A stretch of 29,299 bases of DNA, from assembly GCA_027578815.1 (NCBI GenBank), contig JANBTH010000168.1, positions 1 to 29,299 on the forward strand, in the 5' to 3' direction. Positions 10,301-19,400 of the stretch are shown here, one piece after another. The notes under the pieces were generated by a model. That model worked only from the letters and a program-made list of their open reading frames with translations. It had not been told where the DNA came from and ran no database searches. Within the stretch, counting starts at the first letter, position 1; every line of letters begins with the position of its first letter. This DNA is from Coemansia sp. RSA 1804 (Eukaryota; Kickxellomycota; Kickxellomycetes; Kickxellales; Kickxellaceae). A program made the position numbers and the translations under genes.

Positions 10301-10483
10301 CGAATGGTTGGTGAAAAGCAGGAACGAGAGGAAAAGACCGAGTATAAAGAAAGTTACCACCACAATATAACAACATCCCATCCACGTCCAACATTCCATC
10401 TACCCACCATTCTACGCATCAACACTATTTGTTTATTTATTGATTATTCCAGACAGATAGCTGGTTTATTGAAAAAGGAGAAG

Positions 10484-12871
10484 ATGAGCGAGCCCCAAGT
10501 GCTGCCGCAGACGCCGGTGGTGCCACCAACACCGGTGGTGCCGCAGACGCAAGTGCCTCAAACGCCAACGCCGCACAGTCCGGTGTCGCAGGGCACGCTG
10601 CCGCACCCGCTGCCGCACCTGAATCCTCATACGCACGGGCATCACCACCACCACCACCACCGCAACTACCATCCGAACAGGGGCCATCACCACCACAACA
10701 ACAACAACCACCACCACCATCATCACAACCACCACAGCTCGCACGGCCACCACGGCAGCCACGCCCACGGCCACGCTCACAGCCACCACGGAAGTCAAGG
10801 CCACGTCAACAACAACAGTACCACCGGAGCGCAAAGCGTCAGGGCGTACGTGGTGCCAAACTCGGCGCGGTCCGGATACTCGTCGATCCTGCGGCACCCG
10901 GAGCACCCAAGCGGCAAGTTCAGCGACGACTACGAGAACGTGCTGACGCTGTACGACCTGTTCCAGCGCGCACTGGGGATGTTCCCGGGAACGCCGTTCC
11001 TGGGGACACGGCACTTCAGCAACAGCAAGCACACGTTTGGCGAGTTCCGGTGGAAGACGGTGCGCGAGGTGGCGGAGACCATCGACGACTTTGGGTCGGG
11101 GCTGGACGCGCTCTACGAGAAGCACGTGGGCGGCGGCGCAGCAGGGTTCGCGCAGGTGCCGCTTGGGATCTACTCGAAGAACCGCGCCGAGTGGGTGGTG
11201 GCCGAGTTCAGCGCGTTCCGGTCGCGGCGGTACACGGTTGCGCTGTACGACACGGCGGACAGCGAGACGGTGGAGCACATCGTCGCGCACGCGCACATCG
11301 GCGTGCTGGTGTGCTCGGTTGACAAGGTGGCGGCGCTGCTTGCGCACAGCAGCGCAATGCCCAGTCTGCGCGTGATCGTGTCGATGGACGCGCTGGACGG
11401 CAGCAAGGCGCGCAATCCGGCGGCGGCAGCGTTCTCGCTGGGCACGGTGCGTGCGCTGCGCAGACAGGCGGCGGCGCTGGGCGTCGAGCTGGTGGACATG
11501 GCCAGCGTCATCGCAGCGGGACGCACGCACGTGACGGCGCCCAGGCCGCCGAGTCCCAGCGACGTCAGCACAATCAGCTACACGTCGGGCACCACGGGGC
11601 GGCCCAAGGGCGTGGTCTCGACACACGCCAACTACGTCTACGCGGCAAAGGCGCTGTACCGCGCGGCGGCGCTGGCGCACAGCACGTACCTGTCGTTCTT
11701 CACGCTGGCGCACTGCTTCGAGCGCAGCATCGTGTACACGGGGATGCTGGGCGGCATGCACGTGGGCTTCTTCTCCGGCGACGTTGCGCGCGTGTTCGAC
11801 GATGCGCAGGCGCTGCGGCCGACGGTGATGGCGGGCGTGCCGCATCTGTTCAACGAGATCTACCACCGCATGGCGGCCGACACCGTGGGCGGCGGCGGCT
11901 GGGCGGCAACGCTGGCGCGCACGGCCATCAAGCAGAAGATGCAGCGTCTGGAGGCCGGCAAGGGCGTGCGGCACGGGCTGTGGGACCGTCTGGCCTGCAA
12001 CCGCATGGCGCAGCTGTTCGGCGGCCGTCTGAAGCTGCTGGTGTCGGGCGCCGATCCAATCGATGCGCATGTGCTGGACTTTCTGCGCGCCGCCGTCAGC
12101 TGTCCGCTGCTGGAGACGTACGGCCTGAGCGAGAGCTGCGCCGCCGCCACGGCCTGCATGGTCAATGGGCGCGCGCAGGGCCATGTGGGCGTGCCGCTGC
12201 CGGGCGTGGATGTGTGTCTGCGCGACGTCCCCGAGATCGGCTTCCTGACGAGCAACCAGCCGAGTCCGCGCGGCGAGCTGCTGGTGCGCGGGCCAAACGT
12301 CTTCATGGGCTACTACCGCGACGAGGCGCGCACGCACGTGGCCGTCGACGGCGAGTGGCTGGCAACCGGCGATCTGGCGCAGCTGACCGAGGACGGCTGT
12401 ATCCAGATCGTCGACCGCCGCGAGAACTTTGTGCGCCTGCCGGAGCCCATTGACGCGGTGGTTGCGCTGGAGCATCTCGAGACCGTCTACTCGCACCATC
12501 CGCTGGTGCACGACGTCTTCATCCACTGCACGCCAGGTCGCGCTGAGCTGGTGGCCGTCGTCGTGCCTGTGCCCGACGCCTTCCTGAAGCTGGCGCGCGA
12601 GATCACCGGCAACGCCGCCGCCGACATCGAGGATCTGGCCAACGACGACCAGGTGCGCAGCGCCATCCTCATTGTGCTCTACCAGCACGGCAAGAAGGCG
12701 CTGCTGCGGCCCTGCGAGATGGTTGCCGACGTCTTCTGCGAGACCGTGGCCTTCGACGTCGAGGGCAACGGGCTGCTGACGCCCACGTACAAACTCCGTC
12801 GCAACGTCGCTGCCAAGTACTACAGGAAGCAGATCGACGACATGTACCAGCGCATCGCCACGCAGCCATAG
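10484..12871 (+). CDS. long-chain fatty acyl-CoA synthetase (FAA/ACSL family) with His-rich N-terminus
   Basis: 795-residue AMP-forming ligase that would activate fatty acids to acyl-CoA with ATP. The adenylate motif ISYTSGTTGRPKGVV is at about 364-378. ACSL-type signatures follow: LAHCFERSIVYTGMLGG, then the variant GVPHLFNEIYHRM. YGLSESCAAAT lies near 546, and GPNVFMGYYRD and TGDLAQLTEDG near 605-637. LLTPTYKLRR (about 764) is the C-terminal lysine segment. The N-terminus is unusual: residues 1-50 are Pro/Gln/Thr/Val-rich, and residues 52-107 contain 30 histidines in 56 residues. The segment after DRREN reads FVRLPEPIDAVVALEHLE, where family members usually have a KL..GEY(V/I)-type stretch, so substrate handling may differ. 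The frame is open back to an ATG at 10304, but a TATA box abuts that codon. GC-rich third positions create a long antisense shadow frame. Confidence 0.9.
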   Translation: MSEPQVLPQTPVVPPTPVVPQTQVPQTPTPHSPVSQGTLPHPLPHLNPHTHGHHHHHHHRNYHPNRGHHHHNNNNHHHHHHNHHSSHGHHGSHAHGHAHSHHGSQGHVNNNSTTGAQSVRAYVVPNSARSGYSSILRHPEHPSGKFSDDYENVLTLYDLFQRALGMFPGTPFLGTRHFSNSKHTFGEFRWKTVREVAETIDDFGSGLDALYEKHVGGGAAGFAQVPLGIYSKNRAEWVVAEFSAFRSRRYTVALYDTADSETVEHIVAHAHIGVLVCSVDKVAALLAHSSAMPSLRVIVSMDALDGSKARNPAAAAFSLGTVRALRRQAAALGVELVDMASVIAAGRTHVTAPRPPSPSDVSTISYTSGTTGRPKGVVSTHANYVYAAKALYRAAALAHSTYLSFFTLAHCFERSIVYTGMLGGMHVGFFSGDVARVFDDAQALRPTVMAGVPHLFNEIYHRMAADTVGGGGWAATLARTAIKQKMQRLEAGKGVRHGLWDRLACNRMAQLFGGRLKLLVSGADPIDAHVLDFLRAAVSCPLLETYGLSESCAAATACMVNGRAQGHVGVPLPGVDVCLRDVPEIGFLTSNQPSPRGELLVRGPNVFMGYYRDEARTHVAVDGEWLATGDLAQLTEDGCIQIVDRRENFVRLPEPIDAVVALEHLETVYSHHPLVHDVFIHCTPGRAELVAVVVPVPDAFLKLAREITGNAAADIEDLANDDQVRSAILIVLYQHGKKALLRPCEMVADVFCETVAFDVEGNGLLTPTYKLRRNVAAKYYRKQIDDMYQRIATQP
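10638..10806 (+). repeat. histidine-codon-rich low-complexity tract (CAC/CAT/AAC)
   Basis: Runs of CAC/CAT codons interrupted by an AAC run encode residues 52-107 of the acyl-CoA synthetase. They include uninterrupted stretches of seven, four and six histidines and then alternating HG, HA and HS dipeptides. Confidence 0.85.
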
Positions 12872-12978
12872 GATTTATACTCTCCCCATCACTTGTTTCC
12901 TTGCTTTATTTCTCTGTTTGCTCCATTTCATCATTATATATTTCGTGCTATCTGAACCAGAACAAAGGCCATAACTGT
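12872..12978. other. 107-bp convergent gene end (acyl-CoA synthetase / AP-3 beta)
   Basis: The two stop codons face each other across 107 bp. The minus strand has AATAAA at 12910-12905, 69 bases past the AP-3 beta stop. The plus strand has TATATA at 12935-12940, a possible efficiency element for the acyl-CoA synthetase mRNA. Cleavage downstream of either signal would make the two 3' untranslated regions overlap. Confidence 0.5.
12905..12910 (-). terminator. candidate polyadenylation hexamer of AP-3 beta
   Basis: Perfect AATAAA on the minus strand, 69 bases downstream of the AP-3 beta stop codon. Confidence 0.4.
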
Positions 12979-15636
12979 TCACTGCCAGTACTTTGACGTG
13001 CCCTCGACCAGCGGCTGCGTCTGCGTCTCGCCGTCGCTGTCACTGTCGCCGTCGGCAGCAGTTGCAGTCGCAGCGCTGCGATCCGGCTGCGGCTGGCTCA
13101 TGCTCCGCGCGCCCGCAAACGGATCCCCCAGTCCTGCAAACGGGTCGTGCGTCGAGCCAGCCGCCCCCGCCGAGCTCTCGCTCCCACTGCTGCTGCTGTC
13201 GCTCTGGCTGTCGCTCTTGCTCTCATCCTTGTTTTCGCTCTCGCTCTCACTCTCGCTCTCGTCCGAATCAGAATCAGAGAACGACGACTCCGAATCAAGC
13301 TCCGCCTGCTGGAAAACAACCGCCGTCCGCTGCGACGCGGGAAGCGGCGCATGCACGAACTGGGGCGTGGCACGAGTCGCATGCCGCTGCTGCTTGTCGT
13401 CTTCGGAGTTCAGGAACGCATCCAGGTCCTCCTCGCCGCCCTCGCCGTCGCGCGCATCCACGCTGCGCGGCGTCGAGTAGTCGGCGTAAAGAGAGTGCGG
13501 CTGCGCGCGCCCGCTGATGCCGGCGATCGAGATGGCCCGCGCACCGCCGGGCGTAACCGATCCAGTTGGCGACACCGCGGCCACCGACGCTGGTGCTGCT
13601 CCGCGGTCGATGCCCTCAACCGGCGTCGGCGCCCAGTCGGGCAGCGCCTCGTACCCGCTGACCTCGGCGTCCATCGCCAGCGACATCGACCCAACCGTGT
13701 ACCGCGGCCGCCCGACGGACTCGCTGGCCTGCGCGCCCAGCAGCAGCATGGTCTTCCTGCTCGACGCGTCGCCAACAAGCTCGCCGCCCATCGCCTCCAC
13801 GGTTGGCATCTTCTCGCTGTGCGCCTCGTCCCCGCCCAGCGGACACAGCGCCCGGAGCAGCCGCGCGCGGTCGCGGATCTCGAAGCTCACGTCGTATCTG
13901 GCAAGCGTGAACACGTGGGCGTGCAGGTCGGCCAGGGTCTCCTTGTGCTGCTGCAGCCGTGCGGAGATGTCGTCGCCGCGGGACCCTGCGCCATGACCAC
14001 CACCACCACCCTCTCGCTTGGCCAGCACCACGAGGCGCGCAGAAAGCTCGAGCACCTGCATCTTGGTCTGCTCGCCCTCGTCCCTGAACGCACGGACCCC
14101 GCGCCGCAGCATCTCCAGCGCATGCAGACACCCGAACTTTGACGTCGCAAACTCCGACACCAGACTGAAGATATGCGCGCGCGCCATGTCCCCCGTGCAG
14201 CCGGCGCCGTCCAGACGCCGCGCAAGGTGGCAGAGGATGTCGTACAGCGTGACCGCCCGGCGGTCCTGCGAGTCCCTGACGGATCCGTCGAGAAGCAGGG
14301 TCCTGATGGCGCGCACGGCCTCGCCCACCACGACCTCGCGCGGATCGTCCAGCAGGAGCACGAGGCTCTGGAAGCAGTCCATCGTGGACTCGCGGATTCG
14401 CTGCGCACACGCCAGAAGCACGCCCACGGCTCCCACGCTGACGTCCTCCTGCGTGCTCTGCGTGTAGCCGGCAACCTCGGGGACCAGCATGCGGACGGTC
14501 TCGGCCGACGCAACCGCCGCAAGCACCTGCATCTTCAGCCGCCGGATGAACGGCGGATCGAGCGCCGCCACGTAGAAGCTGCGCACATGCGTGCTGAATA
14601 TCTCTGGGCGCCGCTGCGCGATCTGCACAACGTTGGCCAGCGCCACGTACCCGGTCTCCCTGCTGGTCCTTGCCAGCCGCACGAGCGGACGCGCAACGGC
14701 GGCCAGCTGGTCGGCGGGCGCCAGGTGGTAGTACGCGGACACCACGGCCATCACCACGGCGCTGTTGCGGCTCTGGAGCAGCGGATGGATGGTCCGCAGG
14801 AGGAGCGTGTGGTCCGGATCCAGCTTCCCAGCACCCCCGTCTTTCGGATCCGCAAAATGCGTGCGCGCATACGCCACCAGCAGCTTGATGAGCTCGATCT
14901 GGCCCCACTCGTCGAGCTCGCCAACCAGCAGACACCAGCGGCGGTAGTTCAGGTGCACCAGGCCGTAGTCGGTCGGGCACACGGCGCGGAAGGCCTGGAT
15001 GACCGAGCCCACAGCGAGCGGCGACGCCTCGCCCAGCATGTCGCCCACAACCTGCACGAGCTCGTCCTTGAGCGACCGGTCGAGCCGCAGCAGCTTTGGA
15101 ATCGCCAGCGCCGCCGTCTTCCGCACATGCGGCGACCTGTCCTTAGCCAGCTTGCGCACCGCCATCATGGCAATGGCGCTTATCACCGGCACGCGGATAC
15201 TCGTCATCACGCGCAGCGCCATCGCGCGGATCACCTGGTTCGCGTCCGCTAGGTCGCGCTGGAACGTGTTGACCGAGAGGAGCGCCAGATCCTGCTCCTG
15301 CTCCGCGTACCGCAGCAGGTACATGTACACCAGTCGGCGCACCTCCAGACTCCCCGACGCCACGTTCTTCACCACGTCTGCAAAGTACTCCGACGCATCC
15401 ACCCCCTTTGCTATCACCACAAGCAGCCGCTTCATCGCCACCACTTTCTCCTTGTCCGTTCCCGAATTCAGCGTCTTGCGCACCGTCGTTAGATTGTACT
15501 CTGCATTGTTGTAGAAGCTCCCCGGCGTGTCCAGCCCAAACTCTAGTGCATTGTCGACGATTTCCTCCGAGAACCGTAGCGACAGCTTGGCTGCGTCCTG
15601 GGCAAGCGCCATTGCCCTGCTCAGGTACTCTGCCAT
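12979..15636 (-). CDS. APL6: AP-3 adaptor complex subunit beta
   Basis: 885-residue large adaptin. The AP-3 coat sorts cargo from Golgi or endosomes to the vacuole or lysosome. Residues 1 to about 560 are the HEAT-repeat adaptin trunk, opening with AKLSLRFSEEIVDNALEFGL and continuing with FYNNAEYNLTTVRKTLNSG, KEKVVAMKRLLVVIAKG and VRKTAALAIPKLLRLD. KEKVVAMKRL, followed by VNTFQRDL, is typical of beta-type adaptins. Residues about 780-822 form an acidic serine hinge (SDSDSDESESESESEN, then Ser/Asp/Lys-rich). A Ser/acidic hinge of this kind is characteristic of AP-3 beta as opposed to AP-1/2 beta. After it, two DPF tripeptides occur 6 residues apart. The protein ends EGTSKYWQ with no obvious C-terminal ear, so its length is closer to yeast Apl6 than to animal AP3B. 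Single exon, GC-rich. It is convergent with the acyl-CoA synthetase gene. Confidence 0.93.
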   Translation of the reverse strand: MAEYLSRAMALAQDAAKLSLRFSEEIVDNALEFGLDTPGSFYNNAEYNLTTVRKTLNSGTDKEKVVAMKRLLVVIAKGVDASEYFADVVKNVASGSLEVRRLVYMYLLRYAEQEQDLALLSVNTFQRDLADANQVIRAMALRVMTSIRVPVISAIAMMAVRKLAKDRSPHVRKTAALAIPKLLRLDRSLKDELVQVVGDMLGEASPLAVGSVIQAFRAVCPTDYGLVHLNYRRWCLLVGELDEWGQIELIKLLVAYARTHFADPKDGGAGKLDPDHTLLLRTIHPLLQSRNSAVVMAVVSAYYHLAPADQLAAVARPLVRLARTSRETGYVALANVVQIAQRRPEIFSTHVRSFYVAALDPPFIRRLKMQVLAAVASAETVRMLVPEVAGYTQSTQEDVSVGAVGVLLACAQRIRESTMDCFQSLVLLLDDPREVVVGEAVRAIRTLLLDGSVRDSQDRRAVTLYDILCHLARRLDGAGCTGDMARAHIFSLVSEFATSKFGCLHALEMLRRGVRAFRDEGEQTKMQVLELSARLVVLAKREGGGGGHGAGSRGDDISARLQQHKETLADLHAHVFTLARYDVSFEIRDRARLLRALCPLGGDEAHSEKMPTVEAMGGELVGDASSRKTMLLLGAQASESVGRPRYTVGSMSLAMDAEVSGYEALPDWAPTPVEGIDRGAAPASVAAVSPTGSVTPGGARAISIAGISGRAQPHSLYADYSTPRSVDARDGEGGEEDLDAFLNSEDDKQQRHATRATPQFVHAPLPASQRTAVVFQQAELDSESSFSDSDSDESESESESENKDESKSDSQSDSSSSGSESSAGAAGSTHDPFAGLGDPFAGARSMSQPQPDRSAATATAADGDSDSDGETQTQPLVEGTSKYWQ

Positions 15637-16071
15637 TTGGAGGTTGTAAATGTGTATTATTTCAGCTGTTGATTGTGATTACTGTATGCAAGTATGGTCT
15701 GTCTTTGTGAGAGAGAGGAGAAGAGGGGTAAAAGAAACGAAATTGTCAACGTAATGCAAGGAAAGAGTATAGAATGAAAAAAGGAAAGGCTCTTTTGATG
15801 GTATTCTATTCAGACAGAAAGAGAGAAAGAAAAAACAGGCGAGAAACGCAGCCCAAAAAAGACAAAGAAAGAGCAAGAAGCAAGAGTGAATGCAGCTTTA
15901 CAGTTCCGCACAGCGAGCGAACGAGCGAGCAAGGCAGTGTGGCTTTGAAGGCACAAACAGAGCCAGAATTCAGACCCTGGCTAACTGCACCCACTTTTGT
16001 TCTTCTTCCTCAGGAGCTAAAAGCAAGTGCTGCTCAGAGCCACGGGATCCAGCTGTGAAAGAACAACGTTC
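15637..16071. promoter_or_regulatory. AP-3 beta upstream region and allantoicase 3' end
   Basis: 435 bp between two minus-strand genes. From about 15705 to 15890 the plus strand is GA-rich, which makes the AP-3 beta sense strand CT-rich just upstream of its start, like the region before the NHP10-like gene. Around 15911-15931 there is a short imperfect repeat of GCGA/ACGA units. No TATA box or small gene was recognised. Confidence 0.45.
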
Positions 16072-17701
16072 TTAGCTGGAGGCCGGGCGGCCGTTGATGC
16101 GGATGCGCTTGATGCCGCCGTCGGGATACATGGTGAACTTGACGTGGGTGAAGGCAACGTCCTTGGGACCAACGGCGTCAAAGTAGTGCTGCGCATCGGC
16201 AGTCAGCGGAACGCCGCCAACAAGCTCTGTCCACTGGGCGTCAGCAGCAGGAACGTCCTCGGCCGAAACGGTGCCGTGCAGCGTGACAAGCGGCGGGAAG
16301 TTGCCGCAGAACTGCTTGGTGTCGAACTCCACCTTGTCGACGTAGCCGGGGACGCCCAGCTTCAGAATCGCCCAGTCGTTGTGGTTGGGAGTGCGCGAGC
16401 GGCGCGTCTCCCAGCCGTCGCCCATGGTCTTGCCGCGCCCCGGCAGCAGCAGGTTGGATGGCGAGCAGAAGTGCTGGTTGGAGCACGCAACTGCACGCCC
16501 GCCGTTGCCAACAAACGCCAGATCCACCAGCCCGTCGGCGCTGGCCACAATCGTCTGCGGCACAACCTGCCCGTACACGCGCAGCCGCGCAATGCCGCCG
16601 TCCGGGTAGTTGTTGACCCGCAGATGCGTGTACGCCTTGGTCGGCGCGCTGTACACAAAGTAGTGGTGCGAACCGGGGTTCATGTCCACCTTGGGCAGGA
16701 TCTCCTCGAACTGCGCCTTGCCGCTGCGCACATCCGCCTCCGTGGCATTGGCTGCCTCGATGCTGACAACCGGCGCGTGGTTGCCCGTGAAGTGCGAGGT
16801 GTCGATGTCGAATCCGTAGATGGCGCCCGCGTATCCGAGCTGCACGATCGCCCAGTCGTACTTCTTGTTGTGGCGCCGTGTCTCCCACCCGTCCATCCAC
16901 TTGCCGCGCTCTGTGAACTCCTCCGGAAGAAACACCGCCTCCGTGTCCTTGAGCATGTTCTCTGCCTCTGCAAAGAACTCGTCGCTGAACGACACGATCT
17001 TGGATCCAAGAGACACGCTGGCAAGATCTACACAGCACACGAATTAAAAGTCGGACAGAGCGTTGTTGCGCTTGCATTTTAATTTTTTTGTTTTTTGATT
17101 AGAAGGAATTGAACAGATCAAAAATTATCAGCGCCCATCGGATTGCAACCGTGCGTGGCTACAGAATTGCTCGGCACGCGATAATAAAATAGCACTCATA
17201 TGGAAAGGAAAGGAGATGAAAAACACCGATCGTGCATCATCTATTTCTACTATCTCTGGCAGATCGGAGGAAAATACGCAGGAGAACGGAAAAGAAGCTT
17301 TGGCTAGCTGCATAGCAAGCATCTCTCCTTCCTGTCTTTCTGCATGCGTCGTGCATTTTGCTAACGCCATCAGATATTGTGCCAACTGGTGCGATGAGCT
17401 GTAGATAACAGTCTCAGAAACCCCATCGGCAGAAAAAAAAGTAAAATACATGTCACGTTGCCTTCTTTGCAAAGACGATGTTGATGATACACCAACAATC
17501 ATCCTTTCTGTTTGTCATCACAATATGCAGAGTTCAAGTTATCCTTCTTTTTTCTTCCGTGTGGTTTACAGGAATTCCATGGGGCAATTAAAAGCGAAAA
17601 TGTCTACTGATAGTTAAGAAATACGTACTTGTCTTGCCCTTGAGTGCGGCCACCTCGACAGAGTCGGCCTGAACGGTACGGAAAGATGGAATGGCAGTCA
17701 T
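16072..17701 (-). CDS. DAL2: allantoicase (allantoate amidinohydrolase), 2 exons
   Basis: Model: exon 1 17701-17629 (24 codons plus one base), intron 17628-17028 (GTACGT...TAG), exon 2 17027-16072; 342 residues in all. The junction rebuilds ...LKGKT-N-LASVSLG, matching the family N-terminus before the conserved KIVSFSDEFFAEAENML. The enzyme hydrolyses allantoate to ureidoglycolate and urea in purine degradation. The protein is the expected tandem of two allantoicase repeats. The first carries GKWMDGWETRRHNKKYDWAI (about residues 70-89), then GNHAPVVSIEA. The second carries GDGWETRRSRTPNHNDWAI (about 228-246), then FCGNFPPLVTLHG. It ends GGIKRIRINGRPASS. The exon 2 frame alone has no ATG before the conserved region (it opens at a GTG), so the upstream exon is needed. 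GATA-type sites lie upstream. Length fits fungal Dal2/alc proteins. Confidence 0.93.
17028..17628 (-). other. allantoicase intron (601 nt)
   Basis: GTACGT donor at 17628 and GTGTAG acceptor ending at 17028, phase 1. The intron contains a 124-codon open frame on the same strand (17502-17128), which is out of frame with both exons and of unknown meaning. Confidence 0.7.
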
Positions 17702-19400
17702 TGTTACTAGCAGGGAATTAATGCTTTGGCGAGAAAAGGTTATCTTGCTCGATTGTACAAGTGTAGGGCAGAATAAAAAACAAGGCACGATGCGATTATG
17801 CGATAATTTAGCATAGAATATAAGATACACTGAAATTGAAAGAGAAGAAAAGCTGAAAAATACAGGTCCTGTCTTTGCTTCTTTTATATTCCTCGTGAAA
17901 CAAAACAACCCAGGCAACCAGAGCGTTATTTTTATCACACTTTTACTCGGGTCTTGTCCAAAATGTATGCGCACAAAAAATTGAGATAGTGAGAAAAAGG
18001 CAACACAAGATGCAAATAATATTGCAAGTGCGCTATTTTTCTGCTTGGTCAGTTGCATTTTTGGTTTTGATGACGAGCCCCTCCGGTATTGCCAATTCTC
18101 CTCGCTCCTTTTTTCTAATTCTCATACACTTGTATTTTTCCACACAACAAACACACACTTCCCCTCTTCTTCTTTCACCCGCTTTTGTCTTTGTAAAGCA
18201 AGGGGCTGCTTGCTTTCTTGACTGTCATTCATTTTATGGAGTCCCAAAAAAGGGGGGAGGTGAGAAAATAGTCCCATGTCTGTTTCCAATATCTCGACGG
18301 AATATATTATAACCGATTGTGTGTTCCTCCTTCTCTTTCTCTCGCTCTTGTCCACCATTGCTTCTAGAGTTTAATGAACGCATCTAGGGCATTGACAGAG
18401 ACGCTTGTTGTTGTTGTTGTATGCGGCTAGACAAACTAAAAGCAGAGGATGTTGCAAGATATGTAACGTCTTTTCATCTTTTAATGCCCCGCCACTTGCC
18501 CCTTTTTTGAACTGTTAGTGTAATGCGTTTTTACTCTGTGTCAAGGAGAATAGAATGCGCATGCAAAATACAAGTATATTGTAGAAAATAGCTACGTAGA
18601 GACTGTTCTAAAGAAGGATGCAATTTCTTCTTTTTTTACTATTTGCGCGCTTTTATTTCTCTACCTTTTCTCTCACATTTAACTCGGCGCAAGAATTATA
18701 TTTCTTTTGATTAGCTTCTCTTAGCAACTGAAAAAATGAAGAAAAGAGATAATGTAAATTTCACGTTTTATTCTTTATTATTTTCTGACCAGAGTTCAGC
18801 CTTTACAAGTGCTAACTGTTGTTTGACAAAATGAAGATCCAACAGTACAAATGTTAAAAATTTAAAGGTGGAAAAAGGAAAAAACATTAAAATTCTCCGC
18901 TCTTTCTTTCCAATCTGTACGTGCACTCTTTCTTTTCTTATTTTGCAGCTGAAAAGACTTGCGGATTTGCGCAACTCACTTGTTCTTTCCTTTGTTCTTC
19001 TTGCATTCAGCCTTTGCAAAAGAAAGGAACAGAAAATAGCGGGATAAAATGCCGATAATTCAATTACCACTTGTAAATAGACCAAATGCGTGCTTCAAAA
19101 ATGTCTGGAAATGATAATAGAACAGCTGCTGGTCAGTCCATAGGAGTGTTTTACTTTAATAGAATACGTCTTCCAAATTAGGCAAATGTCTCCATTTCTG
19201 CATCAGCTACAAAACGCACTGGCCATTTACTACAAAACATTTACCGCCCTAACAACACTGTAGAATATTACAGCCAGCGCCAAGAAGAATATAAAACAAG
19301 TGCTTGTTTTTGAAAATGAGACAAGCTAGAATAAATTCACAACAATGATATAAAAGAAAAATAGAAAGAAAAAAAGACAAGCCAAAAGAAACACGCGCAA
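17702..19400. other. allantoicase promoter and long spacer
   Basis: About 1.7 kb, AT-rich, between the allantoicase start and the end of the giant Bud4-like gene, both on the minus strand. The left 240 bp hold GATA-type sites (separate entry). A TTG-repeat microsatellite lies at 18405-18420. Frames of about 105 codons or less here have no protein-like character. I saw no snRNA, tRNA or coding exon. Confidence 0.5.
17740..17937 (-). promoter_or_regulatory. three HGATAR (GATA-factor) sites upstream of allantoicase
   Basis: AGATAA on the minus strand at 17745-17740, CGATAA on the plus strand at 17801-17806 and TGATAA on the minus strand at 17937-17932. They lie 39, 100 and 231 bases before the start codon. 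Fungal allantoin-pathway genes are classically controlled by nitrogen-responsive GATA factors (Gln3/AreA/Nit2). About one such hexamer would be expected by chance in this length, so the cluster is suggestive only. Confidence 0.4.

Larger units (their letters stand above)
8741..10483. other. long spacer between the NHP10-like and acyl-CoA synthetase genes
   Basis: About 1.74 kb, AT-rich. It contains a (CTG)5 microsatellite at 9051-9065, one doubtful 92-codon ORF (9677-9955, separate entry), and near its right end the promoter of the acyl-CoA synthetase gene. No homologous coding exon or RNA gene was recognised. Confidence 0.5.

Noticed and set aside
10304..10483. N-terminal extension of the acyl-CoA synthetase from the ATG at 10304
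   Set aside because: A TATA box ends three bases before this ATG, so it should not be in the mRNA. The extension is compositionally unlike the protein.
10466..12688. 740-codon open frame antisense to the acyl-CoA synthetase
   Set aside because: It mirrors a GC-rich third-position gene and translates into Arg/His/Val/Ala-rich sequence with no motif. The plus-strand enzyme has intact family motifs.
13147..15252. Long plus-strand frames (331 and 359 codons) opposite AP-3 beta, and 454 codons in another minus frame
   Set aside because: Shadow frames of the GC-biased adaptin gene; composition is Arg/Ala/His-rich and unlike any protein family.
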